A stretch of 64,000 nucleotides of DNA from Zavarzinella formosa DSM 19928 (lineage in GTDB: Bacteria > Planctomycetota > Planctomycetia > Gemmatales > Gemmataceae): the NCBI RefSeq assembly GCF_000255705.1, contig NZ_JH636445.1, positions 420,103 through 484,102 on the forward strand, read 5' to 3'. Shown here in pieces: positions 25,816-35,079 of this stretch (position 1 is its first letter; each line of letters begins with the position of its first letter). The position numbers and the translations under genes were made by a program. Under the pieces are notes generated by a model, which saw only the letters and a list, made by a program, of their open reading frames with translations, was not told where the DNA came from and ran no database searches.

Positions 25816-27435
25816 TCATCCAAACCAAACCGGCATCTCTCCCGACGGCGGCAGTTTCACCACCTGCACGCTCTTGATCTTCGGATGGGTGGAAACCTGC
25901 TTCAACGCTTCTTCGGAAGGCTGGGAGTCCAGATTCAGCACGGCCACAGCCTCGCCGCCCGGCTTCAGACGGCCGAGGTTCATGCTGGCGATGTTGACGC
26001 CGTGGCGGCCGAACTCGGTTCCGAGGAAACCGATCAGGCCAGGCACGTCTTGGTGCGGGAAGACCATCAGGATGCCGTCCAGGTAGCTGTCGAGACGGTA
26101 TTCACCGAGTTGCACCAACCGCAGGTAGCGGTCGCCGAAAAGGGTGCCACCGGCGACAAACTTTCCTTGCTCGGTTTCCACTTCCGTGTGCAACAGGTTG
26201 GCGAAGTCACCACGATGTTCGCTGGTGCTCGTCACCACTTCAATGCCCCGTTCGCGGGCCAGCACCGGGGCGTTGACGATATTCACCGAGTTAATCAGGT
26301 GTCGTTCCAACAACCCGGCGGTGAATGCGGCCGCGAGTAGTTTCGTGTTGCGCTTGGCGAGGTCGCCCCGGAATTGCAGCGTGGCCTTGCGGATTGAACC
26401 GTGGGCGGTCTGGGCTTGGAACAATCCCAAGCGACGGGCGAGGTCCACGAAGGACCGCATCTCGTCCATCTCAGCCCGGTTGACGGCCGCCATGTTGACG
26501 GCACATTGAATCACGCCTTTGGTCAGGAAATCCACCAACAAGTGGGCGGCTTCAACAGCCACCGCTTCTTGGGCTTCGACCGTGGAGGCGCCAAGGTGCG
26601 GCGTCAGCACCACATTCGGCGCCTTCAAGAGCGGGTTGTCGACAGGCGTGGGTTCTTCTTCAAACACATCCAACCCGGCTCCGGCGATATGCTTGGAATG
26701 CAACGCCTCGGCGAGAGCCTTTTCGTTGACGACGCCGCCGCGGGCCACGTTCATCACGCGGGCTCCCTTGGGCATCATGGCCAGTTCGCGGGCGCTGATG
26801 AAATCCTTCGTCTCGGCGGTGAAGGGAATGTGCAACGTCAGATAGTCGCACTTCGGCAGGAGTTCGTCTTTGGAAGCGAATGCTTTGATGCCGAATTCGG
26901 CCGCCTTCTCCGGGGTCATCAGCGGATCGTAACCGATCACCTTCATGTCGAGGCCGACCGCCCGGCGGGCGACTTCCCGGCCGATGCGACCCAACCCGAT
27001 GACGCCGAGTGTCTTGCCCGCGACTTGGGTGCCGAGGAAGCTCTTGCGATCCCATTTGCCGGCCTTCATGCTGGCGTCGGCGGCGGGGATGTGTCGGGAG
27101 ACGGAGAGGAGCAGGGCGATGGTGTGTTCGGCGGCCGAGACGGTGTTGCCGCTCGGGGTGTTCATGACGATGACGCCCGTGCGGGTGGCCGTCACCACGT
27201 CGATATTGTCCACGCCGACGCCCGCCCGGACCACAGCGCGGAGTTTGCCGGGCTTTTCAAGTTCCTTCGAGGTCAGCCGCGTGCCGGATCGGAGAACCGC
27301 CCCGTCGCAACCCCGGATGGCTTCCTGAAGGGCTTCCCCCTTCAGTCCCGGCCGGTTGTCCAGCTCAATTCCGGCCTTGGTCAGAATCTCAAGCCCGGCG
27401 GCTTCCAACGGATCACAAATCAATACACGCGGCAT
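25816..27435 (-). CDS. serA: D-3-phosphoglycerate dehydrogenase SerA (long form)
   Basis: 539 residues, the long form with the intervening domain and C-terminal ACT domain. It oxidises 3-phosphoglycerate in the first step of serine synthesis. The NAD-binding motif is VIGLGRIGREVARRAVGLDM. Catalytic parts include GARVMNVARGGVVNEKAL with the Arg region and TPHLGASTVEAQEAVA with the His. The ACT domain begins near DGILMVFPHQDVPGLIGFLG and may bind serine. GAGGAAG precedes the ATG at 27435. Confidence 0.95.
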   Translation of the reverse strand: MPRVLICDPLEAAGLEILTKAGIELDNRPGLKGEALQEAIRGCDGAVLRSGTRLTSKELEKPGKLRAVVRAGVGVDNIDVVTATRTGVIVMNTPSGNTVSAAEHTIALLLSVSRHIPAADASMKAGKWDRKSFLGTQVAGKTLGVIGLGRIGREVARRAVGLDMKVIGYDPLMTPEKAAEFGIKAFASKDELLPKCDYLTLHIPFTAETKDFISARELAMMPKGARVMNVARGGVVNEKALAEALHSKHIAGAGLDVFEEEPTPVDNPLLKAPNVVLTPHLGASTVEAQEAVAVEAAHLLVDFLTKGVIQCAVNMAAVNRAEMDEMRSFVDLARRLGLFQAQTAHGSIRKATLQFRGDLAKRNTKLLAAAFTAGLLERHLINSVNIVNAPVLARERGIEVVTSTSEHRGDFANLLHTEVETEQGKFVAGGTLFGDRYLRLVQLGEYRLDSYLDGILMVFPHQDVPGLIGFLGTEFGRHGVNIASMNLGRLKPGGEAVAVLNLDSQPSEEALKQVSTHPKIKSVQVVKLPPSGEMPVWFG

Positions 27436-27866
27436 CGCTTCCTCGGCTGTCGTTTCGGGTGGTCAAAGATCATTCGCTCGCCAAGCGAGCATTGTATGCC
27501 GGAGGGAGTCTGCGGGGAATCGGTTCGGAAGAAGGTTGTGAAAACGGGAGCATTCTCGGTGCGGGGATTGAAAAGAATTTTGATCTGCCTGTCAATTTCT
27601 TTATGTGGCAGCTTAGGTGGATTCTGCCGGTTGTGCCAATGCGGATCGCCAATTCGATTCAGATGGTTATCCGTTTCTTACCCACTTTGCCAAAAACGAT
27701 CTATATGATGGAAAGCGGTTTTGATCCGACCTTAAATTTGGGTTGCATCGGTTGTGCATTTTGGGGTATTTGAACTGAACGAATTGCGTGCACTGTTTGA
27801 TCGCGGTACAACCAATACAGCTTCCATTGCGAACCACTCGCCGCCCCTACTCGCCGAGTAATTCAG
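27436..27866. other. Divergent intergenic region between serA and the NRPS gene
   Basis: About 430 bp. On the minus strand TACAAT (27496-27491) is a good -10 box for serA, with a weak -35 match 17 bp upstream. A 6-bp stem-loop (27476-27490) lies directly downstream of that box, at the predicted 5' end of the transcript. On the plus strand TTGCGT (27784-27789) and TACAAC (27807-27812), 17 bp apart, could serve the NRPS gene. The middle part is relatively AT-rich. A possible 104-codon frame here has no family resemblance and is not called. Confidence 0.45.
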
Positions 27867-30800
27867 ATGGTCCTTTTGGATGGTGAATCGCAATTATCCA
27901 GCGAGGAACCTGTGACGACTTTCGATGACAATGGCCCGTCGAAACCCTCCCTGTCGGTTTGCGACGACCAAACCTCGCTCACTGCGAAGGTCTGCGGAAT
28001 TTGGGCTGACGCGCTTCAATTGGATTCCATCGGCCCGGACGAGGATTTCTTTGAGCTTGGCGGAGACTCCCTTTCCGCTGTCATCATTCTCACGCGAGTG
28101 AGCCGACAATTCCACGCGAAACTATCCGAAGGGGAATTGTTCACGGCACGCACTGTCAGGGGAATGTGCGCCTTGTTGGAAGCCGCTTTGGCGGACAACA
28201 CAGAAAGCCAGTTGGCTCCCATCCAGACAGATGCCTCGCAAACCCGGTATCCGGCCAGCCGCGGACAACAGCGGCTTTGGTTCATGGATCAAACCTCCGG
28301 CCGGCCCGAAGTCTATAACGTCCCTTTTCTGCTTCGCTGGCAGGGGCCGCTTGATGTCGAGGCTTTGCGGATTGCCCATGAACAGTTAGAAGCCCGTCAC
28401 CATATTTTGCGCACCCATCTGGAACATGCGGACGGCCAGTTTTGGCAGGTCGTCGGCCCGCCGGAGCGTTTTGAACTTCCAGTAACGGATCTCCGGTCGC
28501 AACCCGCGACCGAGCATGAGAAGATTGCCTTGGCCGAGGCGGTGATGGATGCCCGCACGCCGTTTGACTTGAAGGCACGCCGGCTTTACCAGGTAAAACT
28601 GTACCGCACCGGGACGGATGAATATCTGTGGGGAATGACCTTCCACCATTCCATCATTGACGGTTGGTCGTTCGGTGTGATGTTCTCGGATCTGGAGGCT
28701 CTTTACGAAGCTGCCCGGAATGACCAAACCGCTGCGCTGCCGCCGATGCCGATTCAATATGGGGATTATGGCCGGTGGGAGCGGGAACATCTCACCACGC
28801 CGAAGACACGCGAGCACATTGAATATTGGAAGAAGCAACTCGCCGGGCCGATCCCGACGCTTGACCTGCCTTTTGCCAAGCCAAGACCGCCACGGCGGGC
28901 TGGCAACGGCGGATATCACCCGTTTGTGATCTCCCGCAAATTACTTAACGCGATTGACAAACTCGGCCGACAGGAATCGGCCACCCGGTTCATGATCGGG
29001 CTGGCCGCCTGGCAGATTTTGTTGGGCCGGCTGACCGAACAGACGGACATCGCCGTGGGTTCACCCGTCGCCGGTCGAAGCCGTCCGGAGACGGAACCGC
29101 TTATCGGTATGTTCACGAACATGTTGGTGTTGCGAACGTCCTTGGAGGGAAATCCCTCATTCCGCGATGTGCTGGAGCGGGTTCGGCAAGCCCGGCTGGA
29201 TGCCTTTATCCATCAGGAAGTGCCTGTTGATTTGCTGGCCGAGGAATTGAACCCTGTTCGTGATTCCTCACGGCAGCCGTTTTTCCAAACGGCTTTTTAC
29301 TATCAGAACGTCCGCATCATGCCGGAGCGATTTGCCCGCGCAAGATTGACGAATATTCCCGTCCACAACGGCACGAGTATGTTCGACATTCGTTTGGTGC
29401 TGGAAGATGGGCCGTTTGACAGTGTTTGGGGATGGATGGAGTTCGACTCCGATCTCTTTGCCGATGCGGATATTCATAGAATAGTTACACGGTTTCAGGC
29501 CCTCCTGGAACAGGTATGCGCGGAACCTTCCCTACGTATCGGGGAATTGTCGTTGATGACTCCCGACGAACGCCGACGAATCCTCTTCGATTGGAATGAC
29601 ACGGCCGGTCCTTATCCCGATCAGGAGACGCTTCCCGATGCGTTCCGACGGCAGGCGGCCGAACGCCCGGAGGCCGTCGCCCTTGTCACCAGCCGTGAAT
29701 CCGTCACTTACCGCCAGTTAAACCACCGCGTCAGACAACTCGTCACCTGTTTGCGAAGCATGGGCGTGCGACCCGGCGATTTGATTGCTGTCTGCATGAA
29801 TCGTTCGCCGGACATGGTAGCCGCCGTGCTGGCGATCACCCAGGCGGGCGGGGCTTATGTGCCGCTCGACCCGACCTATCCCGCAGATCGTCTCCAATTT
29901 ATGTTGGAAGATTGTCAGGCGAAAATCTTGGTGACGCACTCGACGATCGCGGATCATTTGCCTGTCGGCGACCGGCAAGTGCTGCGGGCCGATCAGCCTC
30001 TTCCCGAACCGGATGAGGCGGCGATTCAAGGAGCATCGGCCACGCCGGACCAAGTGGCCTATGTGATCTACACCTCCGGTTCGACCGGAATCCCCAAGGG
30101 GGTGGTCGTCCGGCACCGGGCGGCCGTCAACACCATTGACTGGGTAAGCCGGGAACTCAAGGTCGGCCCGTCGGATCGGCTGTTGTTCGTGACCTCGCTG
30201 AGTTTCGATCTCTCCGTCTATGACATCTTCGGAGTCCTCGGCGCCGGCGGTTCGTTGTATGTGACCACCGAACAAGAATTGCGGGAACCGCAAAAACTGG
30301 CCGAACTGCTTCATTCCGGCCGGATCACCATGTGGGATTCGGCGCCTGCCGCGCTCCAGCAACTTGTCCCGTTTTTTCATCAACAAGAAAGTTGTGCGTC
30401 CCTTCGGCTGGTCATGCTCAGCGGGGATTGGATTCCTGTCACGCTGCCCGATCAAATTCGCAATACCTTCGTTAACGCGAAGGTGGTCAGCCTCGGTGGA
30501 GCGACCGAGGCAGCCATCTGGTCCAATTGGTATCCGGTGGAAACCGTCGACCCCGCGTGGGCCAGCATCCCTTATGGCAAACCCATTCGCAACGCGGTTT
30601 ACCATGTGCTGGATGAACAATTGCAACCCGTGCCGGTTGGCACGCCGGGCGAACTGCACATCGGGGGTCTCTGTCTGGCAGACGGGTATTTGAACCGCGA
30701 GGAACTGACCGCCCAACGATTCATCCCGGACCCGTTCCGACCGGGAGAACGGCTTTACAAAACAGGCGATCTGGCCAAATACTGGCCGGATGGCAACTTG

Positions 30801-32264
30801 GAGTTTCTCGGCCGGATCGATCATCAAGTCAAGGTGCGCGGCTTCCGGGTTGAACTTGGCGAAATCGAGGCAGGGCTGACCCAGCACCCGACGGTGCGGG
30901 AAGCGGTCGTCAAACCTTTTCGCGATGCCGGTGGGGTGGTGATGCTGACGGCGTTCGTCGTCGCCCGCTCGCGGGTGGAAGCGGCCACACTGGCGACGTA
31001 TCTTCGTGCCCGGATGCCGGAATACATGGTTCCGACCACATTCGTGTTTCTGGAGGCGATCCCCCTCACGCCCAACGGCAAGGTGGACCGGAACAGCCTG
31101 AAGCAGCCAAGCCAGTCCCAGACTGTCCGGGCCATCACCAAGGCCAAAGAACCGCCCGCCAACGACATGGAGGCGACGATTGCCGAGGCTTTTTCCGAAG
31201 TCTTGGGCATTGGGGCGGTTGGCCGGGACGACAACTTTTTCGATCTCGGTGGCCATTCTCTCAAGGCGGCCGAACTGGTCGCCCGCATCCAGCAATATCT
31301 CGGCTTCGAGTTGAGGCTCGCTTCGTTGCTTGCCGCCCCGACCGTGCGCGAACTGGCGGTGATGATCCAGCAGAAGTTGGAACTCGGGCAGGGTTGCGTG
31401 GTTCCCTTGAACGAAGAGGGACCATACCCGCCGTTGTTCATGATCGCCGGGGCAGGCGGGCATGTGTTCGCGTTCCAGCGGTTCTCCCGGATGCTCGGGC
31501 CGGAGTTCCCGGCTTATGGAATGAAGGCCATCGGCGTCGATGGCACAGAACCGCCGCTTGATCGCATTGAGGACATCGCGGATCGCTACCTGCCCGAAAT
31601 CCTGAAACACCGGCCCGAGGGGCCTTATGTGTTGTCGGGATATTCGGTCGGCGGGTTGGTGGCCTACGAATTGGCCATTCGGATGCAGACAATGGGGCTG
31701 AAGGTCGCCAAGGTGATTGTGTTCGACACGTTCGCCCCCGGTTACCCGCGGAAGCGTTCCTGGCCAATCCGCATTGCCATCCACGGGAAGAACTTCCTCT
31801 TCGGTTCCGGTTTTCGCAGCAAGTGGCGGTATCTCAAGCAACGCCTGATGAATCTCCGGCACCGGACGCTCTCGGCGGCGGGATACGGTCATCTCGACAT
31901 GCCGAATTATCCCGGCATTACCGGATTGTCGGCCGAGATCATCAAAAAGGTGTGGGCCGGGTTGGAGCGGGCGAACTATCGCTACTGGCCAAGCGCGAAG
32001 TGGAACGGGCATTTGGTCATCGCCCGGTCAGAGCAGCAAGAAACGTGGGCCGCCACCACGCACGACGACCCGCTGTTGGGCTGGACGGACTGGGTCAAAG
32101 GGACGGTGGAGACATTCGGAGTTCCGGCCGGCCACATGGAGTTCTTCGACGATCGAAACGTGAGTTTCCTCGTCCAAGACATGCGGGCGACGATTCGGGC
32201 CACCCGTCCTGAAATCCCGTGGGAATCCAAGATTGTTGAGCCAGAGGCTGTTCCGATGCTTTGA
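27867..32264 (+). CDS. Single-module non-ribosomal peptide synthetase (carrier-C-A-carrier-TE), predicted cysteine-activating
   Basis: 1465 residues. A carrier domain with GGDSL (Ser68) comes first. A condensation domain follows (about 127-560) with the active-site HHSIIDGW (260-267). The adenylation domain starts near 590, with the P-loop-like YTSGSTGIPKG near 733, SFDLSVYDIFG, SLGGATEAAIWSNW, YKTGDLAKY and the NGKVDR lysine. A second carrier has DLGGHSL near 1125. The thioesterase has GYSVGG near 1257 and a C-terminal GHMEFF with the probable catalytic His. Aligned by eye to GrsA, the ten specificity positions read D-L-Y-A-M-S-L-I-W-K, close to the known cysteine code. Product unknown; no phosphopantetheinyl transferase or exporter is adjacent. 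Confidence 0.93.
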   Translation: MVLLDGESQLSSEEPVTTFDDNGPSKPSLSVCDDQTSLTAKVCGIWADALQLDSIGPDEDFFELGGDSLSAVIILTRVSRQFHAKLSEGELFTARTVRGMCALLEAALADNTESQLAPIQTDASQTRYPASRGQQRLWFMDQTSGRPEVYNVPFLLRWQGPLDVEALRIAHEQLEARHHILRTHLEHADGQFWQVVGPPERFELPVTDLRSQPATEHEKIALAEAVMDARTPFDLKARRLYQVKLYRTGTDEYLWGMTFHHSIIDGWSFGVMFSDLEALYEAARNDQTAALPPMPIQYGDYGRWEREHLTTPKTREHIEYWKKQLAGPIPTLDLPFAKPRPPRRAGNGGYHPFVISRKLLNAIDKLGRQESATRFMIGLAAWQILLGRLTEQTDIAVGSPVAGRSRPETEPLIGMFTNMLVLRTSLEGNPSFRDVLERVRQARLDAFIHQEVPVDLLAEELNPVRDSSRQPFFQTAFYYQNVRIMPERFARARLTNIPVHNGTSMFDIRLVLEDGPFDSVWGWMEFDSDLFADADIHRIVTRFQALLEQVCAEPSLRIGELSLMTPDERRRILFDWNDTAGPYPDQETLPDAFRRQAAERPEAVALVTSRESVTYRQLNHRVRQLVTCLRSMGVRPGDLIAVCMNRSPDMVAAVLAITQAGGAYVPLDPTYPADRLQFMLEDCQAKILVTHSTIADHLPVGDRQVLRADQPLPEPDEAAIQGASATPDQVAYVIYTSGSTGIPKGVVVRHRAAVNTIDWVSRELKVGPSDRLLFVTSLSFDLSVYDIFGVLGAGGSLYVTTEQELREPQKLAELLHSGRITMWDSAPAALQQLVPFFHQQESCASLRLVMLSGDWIPVTLPDQIRNTFVNAKVVSLGGATEAAIWSNWYPVETVDPAWASIPYGKPIRNAVYHVLDEQLQPVPVGTPGELHIGGLCLADGYLNREELTAQRFIPDPFRPGERLYKTGDLAKYWPDGNLEFLGRIDHQVKVRGFRVELGEIEAGLTQHPTVREAVVKPFRDAGGVVMLTAFVVARSRVEAATLATYLRARMPEYMVPTTFVFLEAIPLTPNGKVDRNSLKQPSQSQTVRAITKAKEPPANDMEATIAEAFSEVLGIGAVGRDDNFFDLGGHSLKAAELVARIQQYLGFELRLASLLAAPTVRELAVMIQQKLELGQGCVVPLNEEGPYPPLFMIAGAGGHVFAFQRFSRMLGPEFPAYGMKAIGVDGTEPPLDRIEDIADRYLPEILKHRPEGPYVLSGYSVGGLVAYELAIRMQTMGLKVAKVIVFDTFAPGYPRKRSWPIRIAIHGKNFLFGSGFRSKWRYLKQRLMNLRHRTLSAAGYGHLDMPNYPGITGLSAEIIKKVWAGLERANYRYWPSAKWNGHLVIARSEQQETWAATTHDDPLLGWTDWVKGTVETFGVPAGHMEFFDDRNVSFLVQDMRATIRATRPEIPWESKIVEPEAVPML

Positions 32265-32275
32265 TTGATTCGGAA

Positions 32276-32626
32276 TTAGTCTCGCGGCAAAAACGCCACT
32301 CGCCCCGTTTTGATATCCACCACAATCGCCCGGCCGCCCACCACTTTCACTTCATCCGGCGGGGTGGGATAGGTCACCACGAAAATATCTTTGCCCTTCA
32401 TTCCGGGAATACTTTCCACTTTGGCTTGTTGAACTTTACCTGGCTTGCCCCAATTCAGCTTCACTTCCTGCTTTGCCAAGAACTCTTGCGCAAGGTCAAT
32501 GGCTTGGCGTTCCTCCGGGGAGATGTTCTCCAAGGGAGGGGAAGGACTTGGCGCGGACGGCTGGCATCCTGCGAAAAGCGTCAGGACAAAACACCCTGCC
32601 AACAGTCTCAAGAATTGAGAATTCAT
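32276..32626 (-). CDS. Small lipoprotein of unknown function
   Basis: 116 residues from the ATG at 32626, preceded by an AGGGG-type site. It has a lipoprotein signal peptide with lipobox LFAGC, then a Pro/Ser-rich stretch (QPSAPSPSPPLENISP). The remainder is a small domain ending in GGRAIVVDIKTGRVAFLPRD, which looks like a PepSY- or cystatin-like strand pattern. It converges on the NRPS gene (11 bp between stops). Function not recognised. Confidence 0.72.
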   Translation of the reverse strand: MNSQFLRLLAGCFVLTLFAGCQPSAPSPSPPLENISPEERQAIDLAQEFLAKQEVKLNWGKPGKVQQAKVESIPGMKGKDIFVVTYPTPPDEVKVVGGRAIVVDIKTGRVAFLPRD

Positions 32627-32694
32627 CGGCTTTGCCCCTGCCGCATGACTGTGGGCCAAATATGCGTTCTCAAAACGATTTTTAGCCATTCCGT

Positions 32695-33492
32695 CTATGC
32701 CGCGCGGAAAACTTTCTTCGGCCGCAAGTCGGCCTTGGTCAATCCGAGACGCTGTAAAATCGGCATGTAAACTTCCGCGAAATACACTTGCTCGTCGAAA
32801 ATCTTCAAACTCTTCACCGCCTCGACCCGTTCGCGGCCGTCGGCTAGCAAGTCGTTGGCAGGCATTCCGAAGGTGTTGGCCACCAGCCGGAATTGTTCCA
32901 ATGTGCCGGCCCGGTCTTCTTCCAGATAAATCGAGGTGAGGTTACGAAAAAACTGGGCGTGGGCGGCCTCGTCGATGGAGACGAGTTCCAAAATCTTGTC
33001 GAGGGCCGGGTCTTTCCCCCCGGCGACTCGCCGCAGGTTGCGGTAGTTGAGTTGGGTGGCGAGTTCCTGCATCATCGTGTAGATGACGGCCGCCGTTGAG
33101 TTGTGATACTTGAGGTTCCATTCGCGGTCGGTCACCGCTTCGGAGAAGTCTTCAATCTGTTTTTCGGTGCGATGGCCGGATCGCCGCAGCCACTCCTCAA
33201 GCACCATCGAGTGCTTGGATTCCTCGTAGCCCCAATTGGCCAGCATCCACGCCCGGCCCTTGTTGGCTCGCACATCGGGGATTTGCTTGGCGAGATAATC
33301 TGGCAAGAACAACTCGATCATGCAGAATGTCTGGACGACATCCGCAATGGCCGGGTCGATGGCGTTGTTGCACTTGTCCCACGGAATGTCTTCGGCCACG
33401 TTCCAACGCCGTTTTCGCTCGGCCTTGTCGAAGTAATCCCGGTAAGCGGCATAGATCTTCCGCTGCATCTCCGGGCTTTCGGTGGCGGACAT
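32695..33492 (-). CDS. Acyl-ACP desaturase (plant-type soluble di-iron)
   Basis: 265 residues. The four-helix di-iron ligand set of the fatty acid desaturase type 2 family is visible: Glu60, EESKH (90-94, giving E-x2-H), Glu143 in MMQELATQLNY, and DEAAH (174-178, giving E-x2-H). The family introduces a cis double bond into acyl-ACP using oxygen and ferredoxin. Length is a little shorter than plant enzymes, which carry transit peptides. The substrate chain length is not readable. Upstream lies a 150-bp gap with no other gene. Confidence 0.85.
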   Translation of the reverse strand: MSATESPEMQRKIYAAYRDYFDKAERKRRWNVAEDIPWDKCNNAIDPAIADVVQTFCMIELFLPDYLAKQIPDVRANKGRAWMLANWGYEESKHSMVLEEWLRRSGHRTEKQIEDFSEAVTDREWNLKYHNSTAAVIYTMMQELATQLNYRNLRRVAGGKDPALDKILELVSIDEAAHAQFFRNLTSIYLEEDRAGTLEQFRLVANTFGMPANDLLADGRERVEAVKSLKIFDEQVYFAEVYMPILQRLGLTKADLRPKKVFRAA

Positions 33493-33643
33493 GGTAGGTG
33501 GTCTCTATTCGGGCTGATTCGGATATTAGGCACGCGATGCCAACAGGGGCAGTCATCGCGTGTTATCGCCCGAAAAGCAACGCATTGTTCATCGAATTGT
33601 CACTGATGTGGCGTCGATGCACAACCGGAACCAGCGGGAATCG

Positions 33644-35008
33644 TCATTTTCCGTCCGGGACGGTGACATTTAGTTCGTCGATCTTCCGGTACAGCGAACT
33701 CAAGCCGATGCCAAGGCGGCGGGAGGCCTCCCGTTTGTCGGCCGTTTGCCGGAGGATACGCTCGAGGTGTCGCCGTTCAAATCGTTCGATCGCCAGATTC
33801 AGATTGTCCACCAAATTCGGATCATCCGGCACCGGGGCCAGATCCGGCGGCAAATCGGCCGGGGTAACCAGCGGCCCGTCGCCCAAGATCACCGCCCGTT
33901 GCAAGGCGTTGTCCAATTCCCGGACGTTGCCCTTCCAAGGACAGGCAATCAACAACTGCATCGCCTCATGGCTCACGCCGGCGATGTGCTTGCCCAACGA
34001 TTTCGCGTGCTTGGCAAGCAATTGTTCGACCAGCAAGGGAATGTCTTCCCGGCGGTCTCGCAACGACGGTAATTTAAGCGTCACCACGTTGAGCCGATAG
34101 TAGAGGTCTTCCCGGAACCGGCCGTTTTCGACTTCCACGGAGAGGTTCTTGTTCGTTGCGGCAATGATCCTCGCTTCGACTCTGACTGGTTCATTCGCCC
34201 CGACCGCCAGCACTTCTTTTTGTTCGATGGCCCGCAGGAGTTTGGCTTGCGTCGCCAGCGGCAACTCGGCAATCTCATCCAGAAAAACCGTCCCGTCGGC
34301 CGCGTGGACGAAGACGCCCGCCTGATCGCGGTCGGCCCCGGTGAAGGAGCCTTTGCGGTGGCCGAAGAGTTGGTTTTCAAGCAGGTCGTGAGGAATGGCC
34401 GCGCAATTAACGGCCACGAAGCGTTCACCGCCGCGGGCTTCCGAGTGGATGTACCGGGCCAGCACTTCTTTGCCCGTGCCGCTTTCGCCTTGAATCAAAA
34501 GCGTCGAACGGGTCGGGGCGACCTTTCGGGCGATGACATACAACTGGGTGATTGCCGGGCTGGAACCGATGATGATTTCCGAGGAGATTTCCCGGTGCAG
34601 TTCCCGCCGAAGCCATTGATTCTCTCGGGAGAGATCACGCACCTTGAGCAGGCGGTTGATCTTGTTCAGCACCTCATCCAAGAGGATGGGCTTCATCAAA
34701 TAATCTTGCGCCCCGCGATGAAACGCCTCGACGGCGCTTTCCACCGTGCCATAGGCGGTGATGAGCAGGACAAATGATTCCGGGTTGACGGACATGATCC
34801 GTTGCAGCACTTCGATGCCGTCGATGCCCGGCAAATTCACGTCGCAAAGGACAATGTCGAAGTAGTGTTCGGAAGCCCGCCGGACCGCGTCTTCGCCGCT
34901 GCCGACGGTTTCAACCTGGAAGTTCTCGGAGCTGAGGTATTCCGCAAGAGTGTCGCGGATCAGCGGTTCGTCATCACAGATGAGGATCGCCGCACGGTAG
35001 GATGGCAT
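33644..35008 (-). CDS. Sigma-54-dependent response regulator (NtrC family)
   Basis: 454 residues. Receiver domain with Asp56 (DIVLCDVNLPG) and Lys in LMKPI. AAA+ domain with Walker A GESGTGKE (174-181), the sigma-54 contact loop GSFTGA (220-225, Ser instead of the usual Ala) and Walker B VFLDEIAELP. A C-terminal Fis-type helix-turn-helix (DKREASRRLGIGLSSLYRKI) completes it. It activates sigma-54 promoters after phosphorylation. No histidine kinase gene is nearby, so its partner is elsewhere. Confidence 0.93.
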   Translation of the reverse strand: MPSYRAAILICDDEPLIRDTLAEYLSSENFQVETVGSGEDAVRRASEHYFDIVLCDVNLPGIDGIEVLQRIMSVNPESFVLLITAYGTVESAVEAFHRGAQDYLMKPILLDEVLNKINRLLKVRDLSRENQWLRRELHREISSEIIIGSSPAITQLYVIARKVAPTRSTLLIQGESGTGKEVLARYIHSEARGGERFVAVNCAAIPHDLLENQLFGHRKGSFTGADRDQAGVFVHAADGTVFLDEIAELPLATQAKLLRAIEQKEVLAVGANEPVRVEARIIAATNKNLSVEVENGRFREDLYYRLNVVTLKLPSLRDRREDIPLLVEQLLAKHAKSLGKHIAGVSHEAMQLLIACPWKGNVRELDNALQRAVILGDGPLVTPADLPPDLAPVPDDPNLVDNLNLAIERFERRHLERILRQTADKREASRRLGIGLSSLYRKIDELNVTVPDGK

Positions 35009-35079
35009 CGCAGCACCCGGGAGGGAAGGTCGCTTTTCCCATTATCGGAACTGCGTGCCAGAAAAGAACCATCCCCGGT

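Noticed and set aside
27459..27773. A possible 104-residue protein between serA and the NRPS gene
   Set aside because: No ribosome-binding site or family resemblance, and it covers the likely promoter region of serA.
28647..28670. NRPS condensation domain considered as a heterocyclization domain because of the cysteine code
   Set aside because: The motif reads HHSIIDGW, the ordinary condensation form, not the D-x4-D form of heterocyclization domains.
29718..32012. A 764-codon open frame on the minus strand
   Set aside because: It is fully antisense to the NRPS adenylation, carrier and thioesterase domains, which carry all expected motifs. Its translation shows no domain.
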